From: Eutreptiella sp. 'Long Island Sound 2002'
Lineage: Eukaryota > Euglenozoa > Euglenophyceae > Eutreptiales > Eutreptiaceae
Length of the DNA: 64,000 bases
Direction: 5' to 3'
Assembly: GCA_964036045.1 (NCBI GenBank)
Contig: OZ038382.1
Location: 139,140,961-139,204,960, forward strand
Shown here: in pieces, positions 1-11,340 of the stretch
Layout of the letters: each line of letters opens with the position of its first letter
How positions within the stretch are numbered: the stretch's first letter is position 1
The notes under the pieces: model-generated
The model's database searches: none
Seen by the model: only the letters and a program-made list of their open reading frames with translations
Told to the model about the DNA's origin: nothing
Position numbers and translations under genes: made by a program

Positions 1-2651
1 CTTGGAGACCTCCACCTTGGTCTCCCGGATACCCGCGGGTGCACGCTTCTTTGACCCGTGCACCTTCTTGTAGGCCTCCGTGTCGGCCTTGTGGATGGGG
101 CATGTCCGGTGGTCATGGTTGAACCCTTTGTTCCTCCCATAACACACGAAACATCCCTGAGGGTGAGCTCGTATGAACTCCCCAAAGGACAGCGGAGGGT
201 TGCCAATGCGGCGGGGGTCCTTCTTCTCCTTCTTCTTCCAACCCTTTTGCAGGGGCTTCCAGCTTCGCCGGTTGCTCCCTGCTTTCAGGTTGTGGGCCAC
301 GAATGCACAAACGGCCATCTCCGCGGGCTCATCGTCGTCGTCATCGTCGTCGGAAGCCTCATCGCCATCGGCTCCCGCTGGGTCCATGGCAGCTTCCCCG
401 CCAGGTTCCTCGCCAACGTAGTTGACGTCACGGTCGCCGGGTGGTGGAGGTTACGGTACTCCTTGAGCACCTCCTCTCCAACCCACTCCAGGACCTCGTC
501 GCAACTCATGCGCGCCGGGATGGCCTGCAGACGGATGGTCTGGCCGCTCACGTCACACTTATCAAGGCGCCACATCGCGGTCTTCTCGCGATCGCCCGTG
601 ACGGTGATGAGGAGGGCGTTCCGCAGGGAGTACCGTTTGACATCCCGGGCCACGTTCTTCCTTGTCCAAGCCACCACGTTCGTATGATACTCCTTGGGGA
701 GCATCATCTTGACTATGTGGTTGGACTTGGCCCTCTTGGCTTCCTCCTTGGTGACCCTCTTGATCCATGCTTCCGGCAGCATGGAGAGCAGGCAGGCCTG
801 CTCGTCACCCTCATTCCAGTCCTCCACGTTGCGGCGGAAGAGGGTGTATTGCCCCCGGAAGTCTCGCCAATCCCGTAGGCGGATCTCCCGACCATCATGC
901 TGAAGCTTGATGGCCTTCCACCGCTTGGCAGCCAACTGCGGAGCGTCCACCCGCTCCTGCTCGTTGAGCCACTTCTTGGCTTCCTTGAGGGTCTTGATTT
1001 TCCCCTCCCTGGTCGCCACGAAGTGTAGGTCTTGGAGCACTTCCGGCAGGCGGTACCTGAACCGTTTGAACACATATCTCTCCGCATCTGCGGGATCCAT
1101 GTCTTCAGTGACGGTCACCCCCCAATCGTCCAGCTTCTCCAAGAAGCGGTGGAGGTTGAGGGGGTTTCCATCGTACGTGGGGGGCTTGATGTCCTTCAGG
1201 TCTTCCCACACGGCGGCATCCGCGGCCTTAGAGACCATGAACGCCGGCCGCGAGGTCGACCGAGGTTCCCATCGGCGTCCCCCACGGACTCCCACGGCCG
1301 CCACTTCCATCTCCTCCACGGTATCCGCGTGGCTACGCCGTGGTTCCTCACTGTACGCTGAACCCAGACGTTCACGCCGTACTCCTTCCATGTATGCCTC
1401 CTCATCACGGCGCCGGCGGCTGCGTTCAGCGGCCTCCCGTCGTACACCACGCAGCGGGGTAATGCCGAACTCCTCCAGGTCTTCCTCCCCTCCGCCGCCA
1501 TCCCACTCCACGTCCCCTCCGGGGACCTCATCTCTGAGTCCACCATAACGCCCGCCAGCCATTGAGATTGGCTCCTGGGCTGGTGCGGGGCGTCTGGGGC
1601 GTACCGGTGTCCGCGGTAGAGCACGGCGGTTGTGGTACTCCGCCCTGAGCCACTCATTGCGCCACTCCTCACTGCCACTGCCGGGCGGCACGCGCTCGTT
1701 ACGGCGGCCCGCGCTGTGGTGAGAGGGGACGCTGAGAGAGGGGGCACTGGCGCTGGGGCGAACCCCGGGGGCTCTGCCGGGGGCGTGGGCTCTGCCTGGA
1801 CCTGGTCCAGGTCCCCAGCCGTCGTCCGACGAGCCAGTATCCAGGGGTGGGTGGTCGCTGCCGACGCTCCCACGGCCTTCCAGCTCGTCCAACCTCTGCT
1901 GCAGGCCGTTGATGACCTTGTTCAGCAGCCTGGTCTCGCCCCTGGCGATGTCCAGCTCCCTCTGGGTGGCGGTGGCGACCTTGGCGATCTTGACCATCTC
2001 CGTCTTGGCGATGTCCAGCTCCTTCTGTGTGCCCTCGGCGACCCTGGCGATGCGGATCATCTCGCCCTTGCCCGTGTCTACCTCGCGCTCGAGGGACTGG
2101 ACCCTCCTGCGGAGGTGGACAATCCACCGCAAGGTGGCATCCGGGTCACCGTTCCCTGGTGGGTCGTCGGGGTCCCCAGGGGGTCCTCCAGGAGGGCCTC
2201 CGCTCGGTCCGCCTGGTCCAGGGGGTCCTCCCCCGCCCGGAGGTCCGCCTCCAGGGGGTCCACTTGGTGGGCGTCCTCCAGGGGGTCCTGAGGGGCCTCC
2301 GCCAGGGGGTCCCGGCGGGTCTTCGCCGGGTCGCCTCGATGGGTCCGAGGATGGGGGCTTCTCCGTGTAGCCGAAGTCCATGTCTTCATCCTCGTCCAGG
2401 TCGCCCCACCTAGGCGTCTCGGTCTCGCACTCGGTGGATCCCGAGCTCCGGTAGGGAGGAGGGAGATCCTCACCCTCACCATCCGGCTCCATTAGGACGT
2501 CTCCGCCTCCTCCGCCAGCCACTCCCTGGCGATGTCGGCGGCCTCGTCCATCCCTGTCGCTGGCACTTAAGAAGGGGTCGGAGTCGAGCGGGTGTCCGCC
2601 CGCTGGCCTCCGCGACCTCTCGGGGGTCTTCCCCTTACCCTTCCTCCGTCG
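1..2651 (-). pseudogene. LTR-retrotransposon Gag (capsid-like region and CCHC-like zinc knuckle), left end outside window
   Basis: The first ATG after the TAA is at 2492. The product has an acidic leader, a proline/glycine tract (repeated PPGGPP), a short coiled coil (LDIAKTEMVKIAKVATATQ) and a capsid-like helical region beginning near KPPTYDGNPLNLHRFLEKL. This is the arrangement of Ty3/gypsy-type Gag proteins. Near 431-450 the frame shifts by -1. The new frame has an acidic run (D/E), a lysine-rich run and a zinc-knuckle-like motif C-x2-C-x8-H-x4-C (CFVCYGRNKGFNHDHRTC, about 100-153), and stays open to base 1. Protease, reverse transcriptase and integrase, if present, lie left of the window. 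The frameshift could be decay or a programmed -1 shift; no clear slippery heptamer was seen. Confidence 0.65.
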
Positions 2652-2654
2652 TTA

Positions 2655-3656
2655 GGCGGTGGGGCCACTGTCTCCACTGCTGCCCGTGTCGACCTCCTCT
2701 AGATCCAGCGTCATCTTGGAGGAGGCATCCCCCTCGAAGAGCTTTGAAAGGGTCTCCACTCGGGATCCTCCCAGGGGAGTCTCGCGCTGGAGCTTGGCTT
2801 CCGCCTCCTCCATTGCGGCGGCCGTGGCTGCGGCAGCTCGCCTTTCGGCCTCCTCCCGGGCACGGGTAGCCTCGGCTTCCCGAGCCCGCTGCAGCCGAGC
2901 CTTCTCCGCTTCCAGCGCTGCCAGCTCCGCCTCCGTCCTGGCCCTCTCCTCAGCGACCTTCCGTCGCGCTGCCTTGATGGCGTCCTTCCTGGCGGCGTCC
3001 GCCTGGGCCTTGGCCGTTGCCTTGGCGTGGGCCCTTTCCTCCGCCTCCTTCTTTGCCCTCTCTTGAGCAAGCGCCTCTTCCAGCGCCTTCACCTCGGCCT
3101 CCTTGGAGGCAATGGCCTCCTGGGTCAGGCGGGCTTCCTCGGCGGCTGCCGCCACCTCACCCCTGACCCGGGCAGTCGCTGCCTCCTGGGCGGCTGCGGC
3201 CGTGAGCCCGGCCGCAATGGCCGCCACGGTCGAGGCGTGGAAGGCCATGCCTCTGCCCCAATCTGTGGCCTCCTCATGGGCGATGCCAACGGCGCCGACG
3301 GCAGCGTTCTGCTGCGTGGCCCGTTGCCGGGCAACCCGAAGGTTGCAGGGCACCTCACAGGCGCGCTCGCAGGCGCGCGCCACGTCCCTTTGGTCAAGAG
3401 CGACGCTGCTGCTGGAGCTGGCCTGGTCGGCCGGCATCCTCCCGCGGTGGGCCGACTCCACGTCGCTGCTGGGGCCTGACTTCCTCAGGTGCAGCTGACG
3501 GGGCTTGGACTTGGCCTGCTTGGCGACTTCGAGGAAGTCGCCAAGGGTGGTGTGGCCGGGGTGGTGACCGCCACTGGCCCGTTGGGGGCTGGGGGCTGGG
3601 GTTCCGCCCTTGGCGGCTTGGGCAGCTTCGGCGGCCAGGGATTCCTGGTACTCCCG
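2655..3656 (-). pseudogene. Retroelement Gag reading frame, alanine/glutamate-rich coiled-coil segment
   Basis: Continuation of the frame that opens at 4127, after the TAG at 3657. About 334 codons, almost entirely helical and low complexity: a Pro/Ser linker, then a long A/E/K/R-rich stretch (for example EEARLTQEAIASKEAEVKAL and AEERARTEAELAALEAEKAR) with heptad-like spacing typical of a coiled coil. It ends at a TAA (2652-2654). The frame again stays open downstream with no further stop until the capsid-like part, so this stop is probably also a disabling mutation. A coiled coil here would suit Gag multimerisation, but that role is inferred. Confidence 0.45.
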
Positions 3657-3659
3657 CTA

Positions 3660-4127
3660 TTTCTTGACCTGCTTCTTGTCCCCGGCGGAACGCTTCTCCT
3701 TCCCAGGAGACGCGCTGCTGCTGCTGCCCTGCAGCGTGCGCTCGTTCCCCGGCTCTGGGAACTTCTTCTCGATCATGTCCCACATGGAGACGTTGATTGT
3801 GGCGCACGACGGGTACTCGTTGGGGTTCTCGTCCTCCTCAATCCCGTCGGGGCGCAGCCCTTCGCCGGGTCTGTCCGGGCGGGTCCAGACCCTCCAGCGC
3901 TTCTGGCGGAAGCGGTAGGCGTATCCTTCCACCCGCAACCAGTCTTTCACTGCCTGCAGGCGGTCGGGGCCTATGTCCTCGCAGAGCTCGAAGCTCCCGG
4001 GCATGCCGCCTTCGCACTGGGGATTGCTGTGGCGGTAGTGCTGCCCCCACACCAACCCACGCAGTAGCCGCACCACATGGGGGTGGGGCTGCGGCCACGT
4101 CTTGCCCGCCTCCTGCCAATTCACCAT
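3660..4127 (-). pseudogene. Retroelement Gag reading frame, N-terminal segment
   Basis: This is the first segment of a long minus-strand frame that runs to the left window edge. It starts at an ATG (4127-4125) and gives about 156 residues: a tryptophan-rich globular part (WQEAGKTWPQPHPHVVRLL, then a KDWLRVEGYAYRFRQKRWRVW stretch) followed by a serine/lysine-rich tail. It ends at a TAG (3657-3659), but the same frame stays open beyond it for another 334 codons, so the TAG looks like a nonsense change (CAG to TAG) inside a larger protein. No family was recognised for this segment. Assignment to Gag rests only on frame continuity with the downstream capsid and zinc-knuckle region. Confidence 0.5.
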
Positions 4128-4497
4128 CGTTCCCCTCAATGGACCAGTCCTGGGGGTGGCTGTTGAGGCGGTTGATGTAGCTGGGAGTGCGGCCTTGCTG
4201 GTTGGCCGAAGGAACTCGCTGATGTCGGAGTTCCGGTCACTACACCTCCTTCACGGACTCGGCGCTGTTTCCGGGCGGCGCTGCGAAGCCCGTGGTGCTC
4301 GGGGTTAGGGTGGCCCCGAGTGGCACGCGAGGGATGGGTAACCCCGCGGCGGTGAAACGCTTCTGACACGTTCCCGTGGGGGGCCTGGCCACGGGACGCT
4401 GCGGTGGACACGCACAAGCAAGCAGGGAGGCAAAGCACTGCGCTCACAGGGGCATCATCACGCTCGTGTCATGTGACAAAGCGTTTTAGGATCCTTG

Positions 4498-4511
4498 CCA
4501 CTCTGATACAA
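4498..4511 (-). other. Candidate tRNA primer-binding site of the retroelement
   Basis: The minus strand reads TTGTATCAGAGTGG, close to the initiator-methionine primer-binding site TGGTATCAGAGC of many LTR elements (two mismatches in the first twelve bases). It lies about 370 bp upstream of the Gag ATG, the right side for a 5' LTR at higher coordinates. I could not define LTR ends (no convincing TG...CA), so this is tentative. Confidence 0.3.
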
Positions 4512-5839
4512 GGGAACAAAGGTATGTACAGCAACACATCAGGATATGTACACATGGGGTTAAGCCTGGACTGGGGTAAGGGGATCACAGGACAATAGAC
4601 ACTCACTCCCAACTCATATCCCAATCCCAGGTCCGACCCTCTCAGTGGCTGGCAGGTGCGGGGGCTCAAACACAACCCATGCCCTGCTCAGTCCGGACCC
4701 TGAAACCCTGCCAATAGGGGAGGGTGTCCCGCCCAGCCACAGGCGACTTCCTGTGAACCAAGGGGCTCCAAGGCCAACCGACATTGGTTCCCTCTGCTCC
4801 CTAAACAGCAGGTCCCAACTCCCTTCTGAGCCGGAGATAAGGCCCCGCCATTATCCCCTAGGAGTTGGTAGCTGAAAATGGGCTGTTTCAGCCCAAACTG
4901 ATATTAGCTCCGAAAACTCCGAAATTGACCCCTCGTCCCGACCTGCCAGAGGTAGGGACGAGGCAACTGATCCTATGCCCTTGGAATACCAACTCTCTGG
5001 AGCCCTCACCCAACCTGGTTCCCTCTGAGGTCCCGGCATCAGGGCACCACGGGTTCGTCAAGTGGGGTCATGATGTCAAAATCACCAAAATTGGCGTCAT
5101 TCCCATGGGTGGCTCGCCCGGCCAGGGGAAGGCCAATGGCTCACAGGATAGGAGGCCGGCCCTAGGACCTATATCTGAGTGCACAACCTGGAATTAGGTC
5201 CGGGCTTCCTGTGGGCATAGAGATATGGGGCCGCCAATCGACCAGACTGGGGGGTGAAATTGGGGTCCCAAAAGGGGGTCATTTTGGCTGCTCAAAATGA
5301 GCCAAAATCTGGGCTACCCCCAAAGGTATATCTCCACGCCGGCTTGGAGATGGAATCTGCCATTACATATGCGATCCACCGGGAGTCCAACAAAGGCTCC
5401 CATGCCCTTGGCCCTCAAAGATCTCCATGCCATTCGGCGTGGTGACGATCCAAATTGGGTCCACAATTGCCAAAATGGCAAAATCGTCCACTCTCACTTT
5501 GGGCTAGCACCTTGACGAAGGTTGCTCTGCTTCGCCCACCTGGTGTGCGAACCATGGTGATCAATATCCATAACACCCATGTCATATATGGTCCATTGGT
5601 CCATCCGTCCGGCGTGCACGAGGGTGCTGAACATGGTGCACGGCGAGCAGAAAATGTGGAAAATTGCTCAGAATGGCCGAAAATGCGCACACTCATGGGT
5701 GGGGCAAATGAGGCACATACACGACTTGGACCGGAGTGTGCCATAGGATTGGTATCAGGTCATATGCGTCCAACATATCTTTTGGGCGTTGTCCAAACCC
5801 CTCCGGTTTTGGGATGGCAGGGTCGCCAAGTGAGCCCAT

Positions 5840-5860
5840 GATTTGGGATCGTCCCAAATC
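5840..5860. repeat. Short perfect hairpin
   Basis: GATTTGGGA and TCCCAAATC form a 9-bp perfect inverted repeat with a 3-base loop (TCG). No gene or terminator context explains it. Confidence 0.6.
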
Positions 5861-7124
5861 GCCAACATGGCGGCCACGGTATGCCAAGCGCAAGAGGAGT
5901 TGTTCGCCGGGTCCAAGATATGTTGGGCACCGAAGTGTGTACCCCCAAAACATACTTGAGTCATGATGTCAATTGAGCGCAACATTGAGATACACGGTCG
6001 CCACTTGACATCATGACGGGCAAAAAGCAGCAAAATTGGCGAAAAAACACGCAAAAGTGCCCTGAAAACTACACAAATATATTATAATATCTTCGGCTTG
6101 GATTGAGTAATCGACCAATCCTTCTAAACACAATGACTCGACACCAATGACCTCCGGATCCACATATGTGCTCCACTTGGGGCGCTCTGGAAGGCCGCGC
6201 GCGCTGCCTCCCAAGTGGGCACATGCAAAAATGGGATATTGCAAAAAACACACTTTGCTCGCAACGCATCGCTTCGGGAGCGCTCCACAAGCGTCCCTTC
6301 ACAAAGGTTAGGCTTGCGAGTGTCTGTTGGGAGTACAATGAAGGGCTTCGTGCGATATGGGGTCCATTGGCGGGTTAGTCTTGGAATGGTGCACCCGCCA
6401 AATGGGCACGTGATATGACACCAAATATGGCATACAACCCTACCCTCGCCTTCTACACCCAACCTAGTGGCCTAGAATCAAAGTGTGCCTATAATCTAGA
6501 GTAACTTTGGTCCCTTAACACGCATGTAAGTGCTTTGGTCGAAAATCGACCTCCTTTTGGAAACCCGAATTTTAGCATGCACGCACAATATATTGCAAAT
6601 ATATATATGGAGATCATACCTGTACTATCCGGGGAAGACAAGTGATATGCCCCGGATGTAGGGGCAAGCAAAGAGAGAGAAAACGCCAACTCAACATACT
6701 TCTACACGTACTTGGACGCCAAGTACGTGAGATTGCCTGTTTCTTGGAAAACAGTCAAATTAAATAACCCTTTGGGCCTATGGAGTTGGGATCCTTTGGC
6801 CTCATCCTATGACTACGGGGGGGCAAAACCTCATACACAGTGCCTATGAGGCACGTTAAATCGTCCTTGGGCGCTTGAACGCTCGTAACCCTTGTTATTT
6901 CACTTGGGGGTTCAAAGCGCCTTCGGCCGCCCAGATTTTCTGGGAAAAATCTGGGACGCGATGCGTTATATCAAGGAAAAAATTGGGGATCACTCGAAGA
7001 GTGTTTCAGTCTTGACTTCCAAAAAGATCGTTTTACAGAATCATCTAATGCAGTGCACGTAACGGGCGACGTCAGGTGGCGATTTCACGACAATTAGAAA
7101 TCGCGGTAGAAATCCGGTATTTCA

Positions 7125-7199
7125 CCGATTTCTAACCGCAAATCGACCAAGACAGTAAAAGTATGGTAATTCCACATCGATTTAATGGTTAGAAATCGG
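7125..7199. repeat. 13-bp inverted repeat around AT-rich spacer
   Basis: CCGATTTCTAACC (7125-7137) is exactly complementary to GGTTAGAAATCGG (7187-7199). Related words (AATTAGAAATCGCGG) occur just upstream. This may be the end of a small mobile element adjoining the GC-rich block that starts near 7.26 kb. Confidence 0.6.
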
Positions 7200-7286
7200 A
7201 TTCCAGATTTCGCGGGTTAGAGAACAGGGATATTCCGCTGACAGCCGGTGTAAACGGCTTCCGCACAGGTGTGACGGCTCACAGGT

Positions 7287-8819
7287 GTGCGGCCCATGGG
7301 CCATAGGTTCTGGGTACCGCTTCACTATGAAGGCGTCGAAAGAGTCATCGTCTCGCGTTTGTCCGCCAGGCGACGGCCCCCGGTCGGTTGCGCGCTTGGG
7401 CGTGTCGGGGGTTGTTGCCCGGGAGTCGGACTCCGCGTGGGCTTGAGGTGGGCCCTGGGTCGGTGCCTTCCGGACGTTCCGTCCCCCGGTGTGCCCGCGT
7501 TGCTGCGGTGTGCTGGGGCCGTGGATGGAGCGGTGCCTGCGTGACCCGCGGTCTGTGCCCCGTGGGCGGGTGGTGGAGGGGGGGTCGGCGGCATGCCCGG
7601 CGCCCGGCGTCGGTGCCCAAGTCCTGTACCGGGTTGGCCAGTGTCCGGTGCCTTGCTGCTTTCACGTGCCGCCATGTCCGGCGGGCGATTGGCTGGCCTG
7701 CTGGCGTGCTGGTTGCCCGGCTGGCCCATCACCCCGCTAGGTATCTCCGCTCTGGGTGGTCCCCGGGCGTGTAGGTCCGCCGTTGGCACGCGTGCTTCCT
7801 TCCCCCGCGGGGGTCCCTCCGCCTCCTTCGTGGCGTCCACCGTGGGCTCCTTGCGTTGTGGATCGCCGGCCGGTGCGGGTGGCGCAGCCGCGTCGTCTTT
7901 TATTGGCGTCGCCGCAGGTGTTTTGCCATCTGGCACTGGTGCCGGCCTGGGCTGGCTTTTCATGTGGCCTGCCAGTGCTCGCGTGCTGCCGGTCCCCTCC
8001 GCCGCGGTGGGCCGTGCTGCCGCTCTCGCCCTCGGGACGCGGCACCTCCGTCGGGAGCCCGTTGCCTGGCGTGTTCGCCCGCGGGGCGTCGGTCGGGACG
8101 GTGGCGTGCGCCAGGGCCGGGTCCAGGTCCGGGCTGGGGGCCGGGAGACTGCCAGATGGCGCTTCCGGGGGCCGTACTGCCGGTCCGGCTGGTGGGTCGT
8201 GGCGTTGATGTAGTGCCGGTTCGGCCTGTGCCGGGGCTGGTGGATGGTACCCTGAGGTCAACGTGCAGGGTGCCGCTGGAGCCTGGGGACTGGGGCTCCC
8301 GGTGAAGATGTGGGCGTGGGGGTGCATGGTGCCGAGGGGTCGCTCGGGCCAGGCGCTGGAGGCGTTGGTCGGGGTAGCGGTACGTGTCTGTGTGGGAGGA
8401 CCGTCGGACGGTGTGTGTGTGGGGCTCGCTGTCGGTCAGACTGGCGGGCTGTGGTGCTGGTGGGGCTCCGGGCTGGCCTGTGTTGGGGCCGCTGGCTGGT
8501 GGCCGCGTGGTGGCGCTGGGGGCTGTCGACCCGGGTCGCCGGCGGAGCCCGGGCCTGGGCCCATTTGTTGGCGCATGCTGGCGAGGGGTTGCTCGGGGCG
8601 GGCGCTTGTGGTTGTCGTATTCGTGTGGCTGGGCATGTTTCCCCTCCCGGCAGGTGATGCCTGGTGTTCCCGGGTTGCTGTGGCCGCGTGGTGCTGCGGC
8701 GGGTGTCGTTGTGCCGCCCGTTTGGCTGCACGTTCTTGCCGGGGGCTCTATGGCGTGCCGGCCCCCGAGGGTGCCGGAGCGCCCGTAGTCCTTGTGGCTT
8801 CGGTGGTCCGCGGCCGGTC
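7287..8819 (-). other. GC-rich, proline/alanine-rich coding-like block of a mobile element
   Basis: About 1.5 kb of very GC-rich DNA whose long open frames are mostly on the minus strand (for example 7325-7963 and 7737-8327). The predicted proteins are low complexity (P, A, T, R, H) and show no domain. The last ~90 bp (8729-8819) align with 14048-14136 on the other side of the 5.2-kb insert. In both, the minus frame reads RPRTT...APAPSG, so this block belongs to the same element family as 13,986-14,990. No single frame can be chosen with confidence; several frames are open because of the composition. Confidence 0.4.
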
Positions 8820-8840
8820 CCTAGGGGCCCGTTTTGACAT
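8820..8840. repeat. Left terminal inverted repeat
   Basis: CCTAGGGG followed by CCCGTTTTGACAT; exact reverse complement of 13965-13985. Composition switches from GC-rich to AT-rich immediately inside. Confidence 0.75.
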
Positions 8841-8969
8841 AAAGTGCAAAAACCAATGTTGAGCTCAACTTAGTTAAAAGCATCCTTCATTCAAAATTGT
8901 ATGAGGTGGAAAAGAGTTGTTTTCAAATGATACCCACTTGTTGCGTTTTTGTGCTTTCCAGGATTGTAA

Positions 8970-9298
8970 TGCCTAGTCGGGGCCCAAAATGTCTCAAAAT
9001 TTACTATTGCAGATTGGAAGACCGGGCTCTTACCAAGGAACTTGTGGATTTTTTCGGAAGTAGTCCCCGGGCCAAAAACCTACTTAAACGTGTGGTGAAC
9101 CGAGTTATCCCCGCTGCTACACTGCTCCATGCCCCGCGTAGGAAGCGCCCCTTCCAAATTTCTCCTCAACGTGCGGTGGAACTGGTTTTGGACCTTCAAA
9201 TTCCAAAGAAAAGGTGTACCGCACCACAGCATGCAATTTCAAAATTGCAACCAAAATTGCATTTCACCCAAAGTTGCATTCCTGTTGAGAATCTCTAA
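8970..9298 (+). CDS. Short unrecognised ORF at left end of the TIR insert
   Basis: About 109 residues from the ATG at 8970 (MPSRGPKCLKIYYCRLEDRA), basic, with a helical stretch around KELVDFFGSSPRAKNLLKRV. A pyrimidine-rich stretch ending in CAG lies just before the ATG, so this may be an internal exon rather than a first one. No family recognised. The second half contains the TTGCA-rich words seen in non-coding parts of this insert, so the true coding end may come earlier. Confidence 0.25.
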
Positions 9299-10121
9299 CT
9301 TGCATCAAAATTGCATTACAACTTGGTAAACTTTGTGGGGATTCCGCTACCCCCTAATGTGGCTGCGAATTCGGTGCAACTTCTGTGCAACTTTGCCTCA
9401 ACCTTGGCTCAACAATGCGTTCGGCTCAACCAAAACCTCACGGCCAGCTGCTCCGATGCTCATTTGTGTGATCTTCGGGTTGCCTGTAGTTTGCAAGAAC
9501 GGGAGCTGTTGAAGGCACTCAACACGTTCCGGTGTTTGAATCATGAACGACATAACAACACCTGTTTCGAGGTTCTTTGGACTTAGTCAATCTTGCCGTT
9601 CAATTTTCATTCAACATTGCCGTCAATGAGATCCCCATTCCTGAGCGCACGCGGATGCGGAGTAAAGCGCGTCGGTGTGTCTCAAAGTTATTTGCCGAGT
9701 GGGAAAACTTACGTAACTAGTGAATGGCACGGATTCTCGTTGCAAAAAAACAACATTTCCTGGGTGTACTCCACTGGTGTTTGGTGACAGGGTTGTGGAC
9801 CATGGCTTTGACCAATGACCTATTGGCAGAGGAGCTTAGCAGGCTAAGAAGCTTACTACGGCAGACTCACACTGGAACAGCCCATGTATGCACTGTGAAT
9901 GCATTTTTTTTTCGGTTTTGGTGATTTTGAATTTTGGTGCTGCAATTTTCATTTACGCGTCGATCGCATCTGCAATTTATAAGGCGTAACGTGCAATTTC
10001 GCATCGATTTTGAATGTTGCGTGCAACTTTGTATCTGTACTGTGGCGCGCTGTGGCGACTGTGGATGGGGTGCGCGTGGCAGATCTGTCCAGTGCCACAT
10101 CGCTCCCTTGTGCTACTGTAG

Positions 10122-11006
10122 ATTAAAAAGGAGCAAATTGTCCCCAAAGACGACGACGATGACGATTCCAATATTTACACCGAGAAGTCCCAGCCCTCCC
10201 AGCCCTCTTCCTGCTTCCCCCTTGGTGAGGAGCTTCTAGCAGGGCACCATCCCCACCCTGACACCCCCATCATTGGTAATTGCCGCGCCAAGGCCTTGGG
10301 CTACCGCTGGCTGGCGGACATCACCCTTAGGGCATTGTTCCAAAGGATCTTGTATAAGTGAAACAGGCTCAACACGAAAACAGACATGAATGGGGCAACA
10401 CTTCCACCCCCGTACACATCCGAGGCAGTGACGGCTTCCAACTTGTCCACGTGGCGGATGCTCAAGCCCAGCACCAAAGTATCACAATGCCAACAAGTCT
10501 ATCCGCCCGGCCCAATGGAGTGGGCCAACATTTTGAGAGTATTTGAGGGTTACGGATTGGGCAAAGTGTGCATGGCCGGTGCGCACGGTGGTAAAGGGGG
10601 GCGCGCTGCACAAGCCAAATTCTACTTCTATGACCCGGATTCGGAGGGGTTTCCGCGGGGATGGTGGGACCAGGACGTTGCCGAGGCCAGGGGGTATGAA
10701 AACACGTACCCAAGCATCGAGGCGGTAGGGGGCCGTATGACCACGGGCCGCACACTCTTCCCCGAACCCAAGCAGCCCCAACGCAAGAAAGAGAAGAAGG
10801 AGAAGAGGAAGAAGAAAGAGAAGGACAAGAAGCACAAAAAAGCCAAGAGAGAAGAACGAAGGGTGAAAGGGAAGGAGATCAATCGACAGGTTGTGGAACA
10901 TGCAGTGGCCCAACCGACTGAGCAAAAAAGGCCCTTCTCTGACGAGGTAGTACCACAATTTGCCATTTGGGGTTCACTGGGGTCACATGGCCTAGCTTAT
11001 ATATAG
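10122..11006 (+). CDS. Unrecognised protein of the TIR insert, lysine-rich C-terminal half, one in-frame TGA
   Basis: The frame opens after an intron-like acceptor (TGCTACTGTAG, ending 10121) with KKEQIVPKDDDDDDSNIY, passes an in-frame TGA at 10359-10361 and continues through an ATG at 10386 to a stop at 11006. After the ATG the product has a globular part (PMEWANILRVFEGYGLGKV, then AKFYFYDPDSEGFPRGWWD) and a highly charged K/E/R tail (about residues 130-165) resembling a nuclear-localisation or coiled-coil region. No known domain was recognised. Either translation starts at 10386, or the TGA is a nonsense mutation in a longer protein. It is on the same strand as the spliced unit at 11.9-13.5 kb. 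Confidence 0.4.
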
Positions 11007-11009
11007 AAC

Positions 11010-11185
11010 GTTTTTGGAATTTTTTCTTTTTGGAATTTTTTGTATTTTTTGGAATTTTTTTTGGAAATTGTTTTTTGAATTTTTTCTTTTTGGGAGTTTT
11101 TTGGAATTTTTTGGAGTTTGTTTCGTTTTTTGCAATTTTTTTTGGAATTTTTTTGGAATTTTTTTAGAATTTTTTGGGATGAGCT
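11010..11185. repeat. T-rich simple repeat (GGAATTTTTT)n-like
   Basis: Imperfect tandem of GGAATTTTTT-type units over about 175 bp, directly after the stop of the preceding ORF. The many small open frames over it (F/L/G-rich, or K/N-rich on the other strand) are by-products of the repeat. Confidence 0.8.
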
Positions 11186-11306
11186 TTGAGCTCGTCCTCG
11201 CCAGAAAATCCTGAGAAGGGGTCCTCAATCAGAAAATCAGCGGTGGTCACGGGCTACTTCACACACGGCTCACATGCAAGCGTCCACAAACAAAGCCAAA
11301 AAACTA

Positions 11307-11340
11307 GACCGGTTTCGGCCCAACACTAGGCCCTCATCAG
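11307..11340 (-). ncRNA. Hammerhead-ribozyme-like core motif
   Basis: Minus strand reads CTGATGAG, then GGCC-loop-GGCC, then CGAAAC, then CGGTC. This matches the invariant hammerhead core: CUGAUGA, helix II, GAAA, very short helix III, GUC cleavage triplet. The self-complementary ACCGGT suits a minimal helix III as known in Penelope-like retroelement ribozymes, which are thought to act as dimers. Helix II has one G-G mismatch or bulge. Helix I pairing is poor in the immediate flanks, so activity is uncertain. No Penelope reverse transcriptase was found nearby. Confidence 0.45.

Larger units (their letters stand above)
4140..7286. other. No recognisable gene; probable retroelement leader/LTR then non-coding DNA
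   Basis: Only short open frames with no domain or compositional support are present. The part next to 4.5 kb may include the 5' LTR and leader of the Gag element. The rest is moderately AT-rich sequence with two hairpins (listed separately) and no tandem array. Confidence 0.5.

Noticed and set aside
10967-11228. Phe/Leu-rich and Lys/Asn-rich ORFs over the T-rich repeat
   Set aside because: They are translations of the GGAATTTTTT simple repeat.
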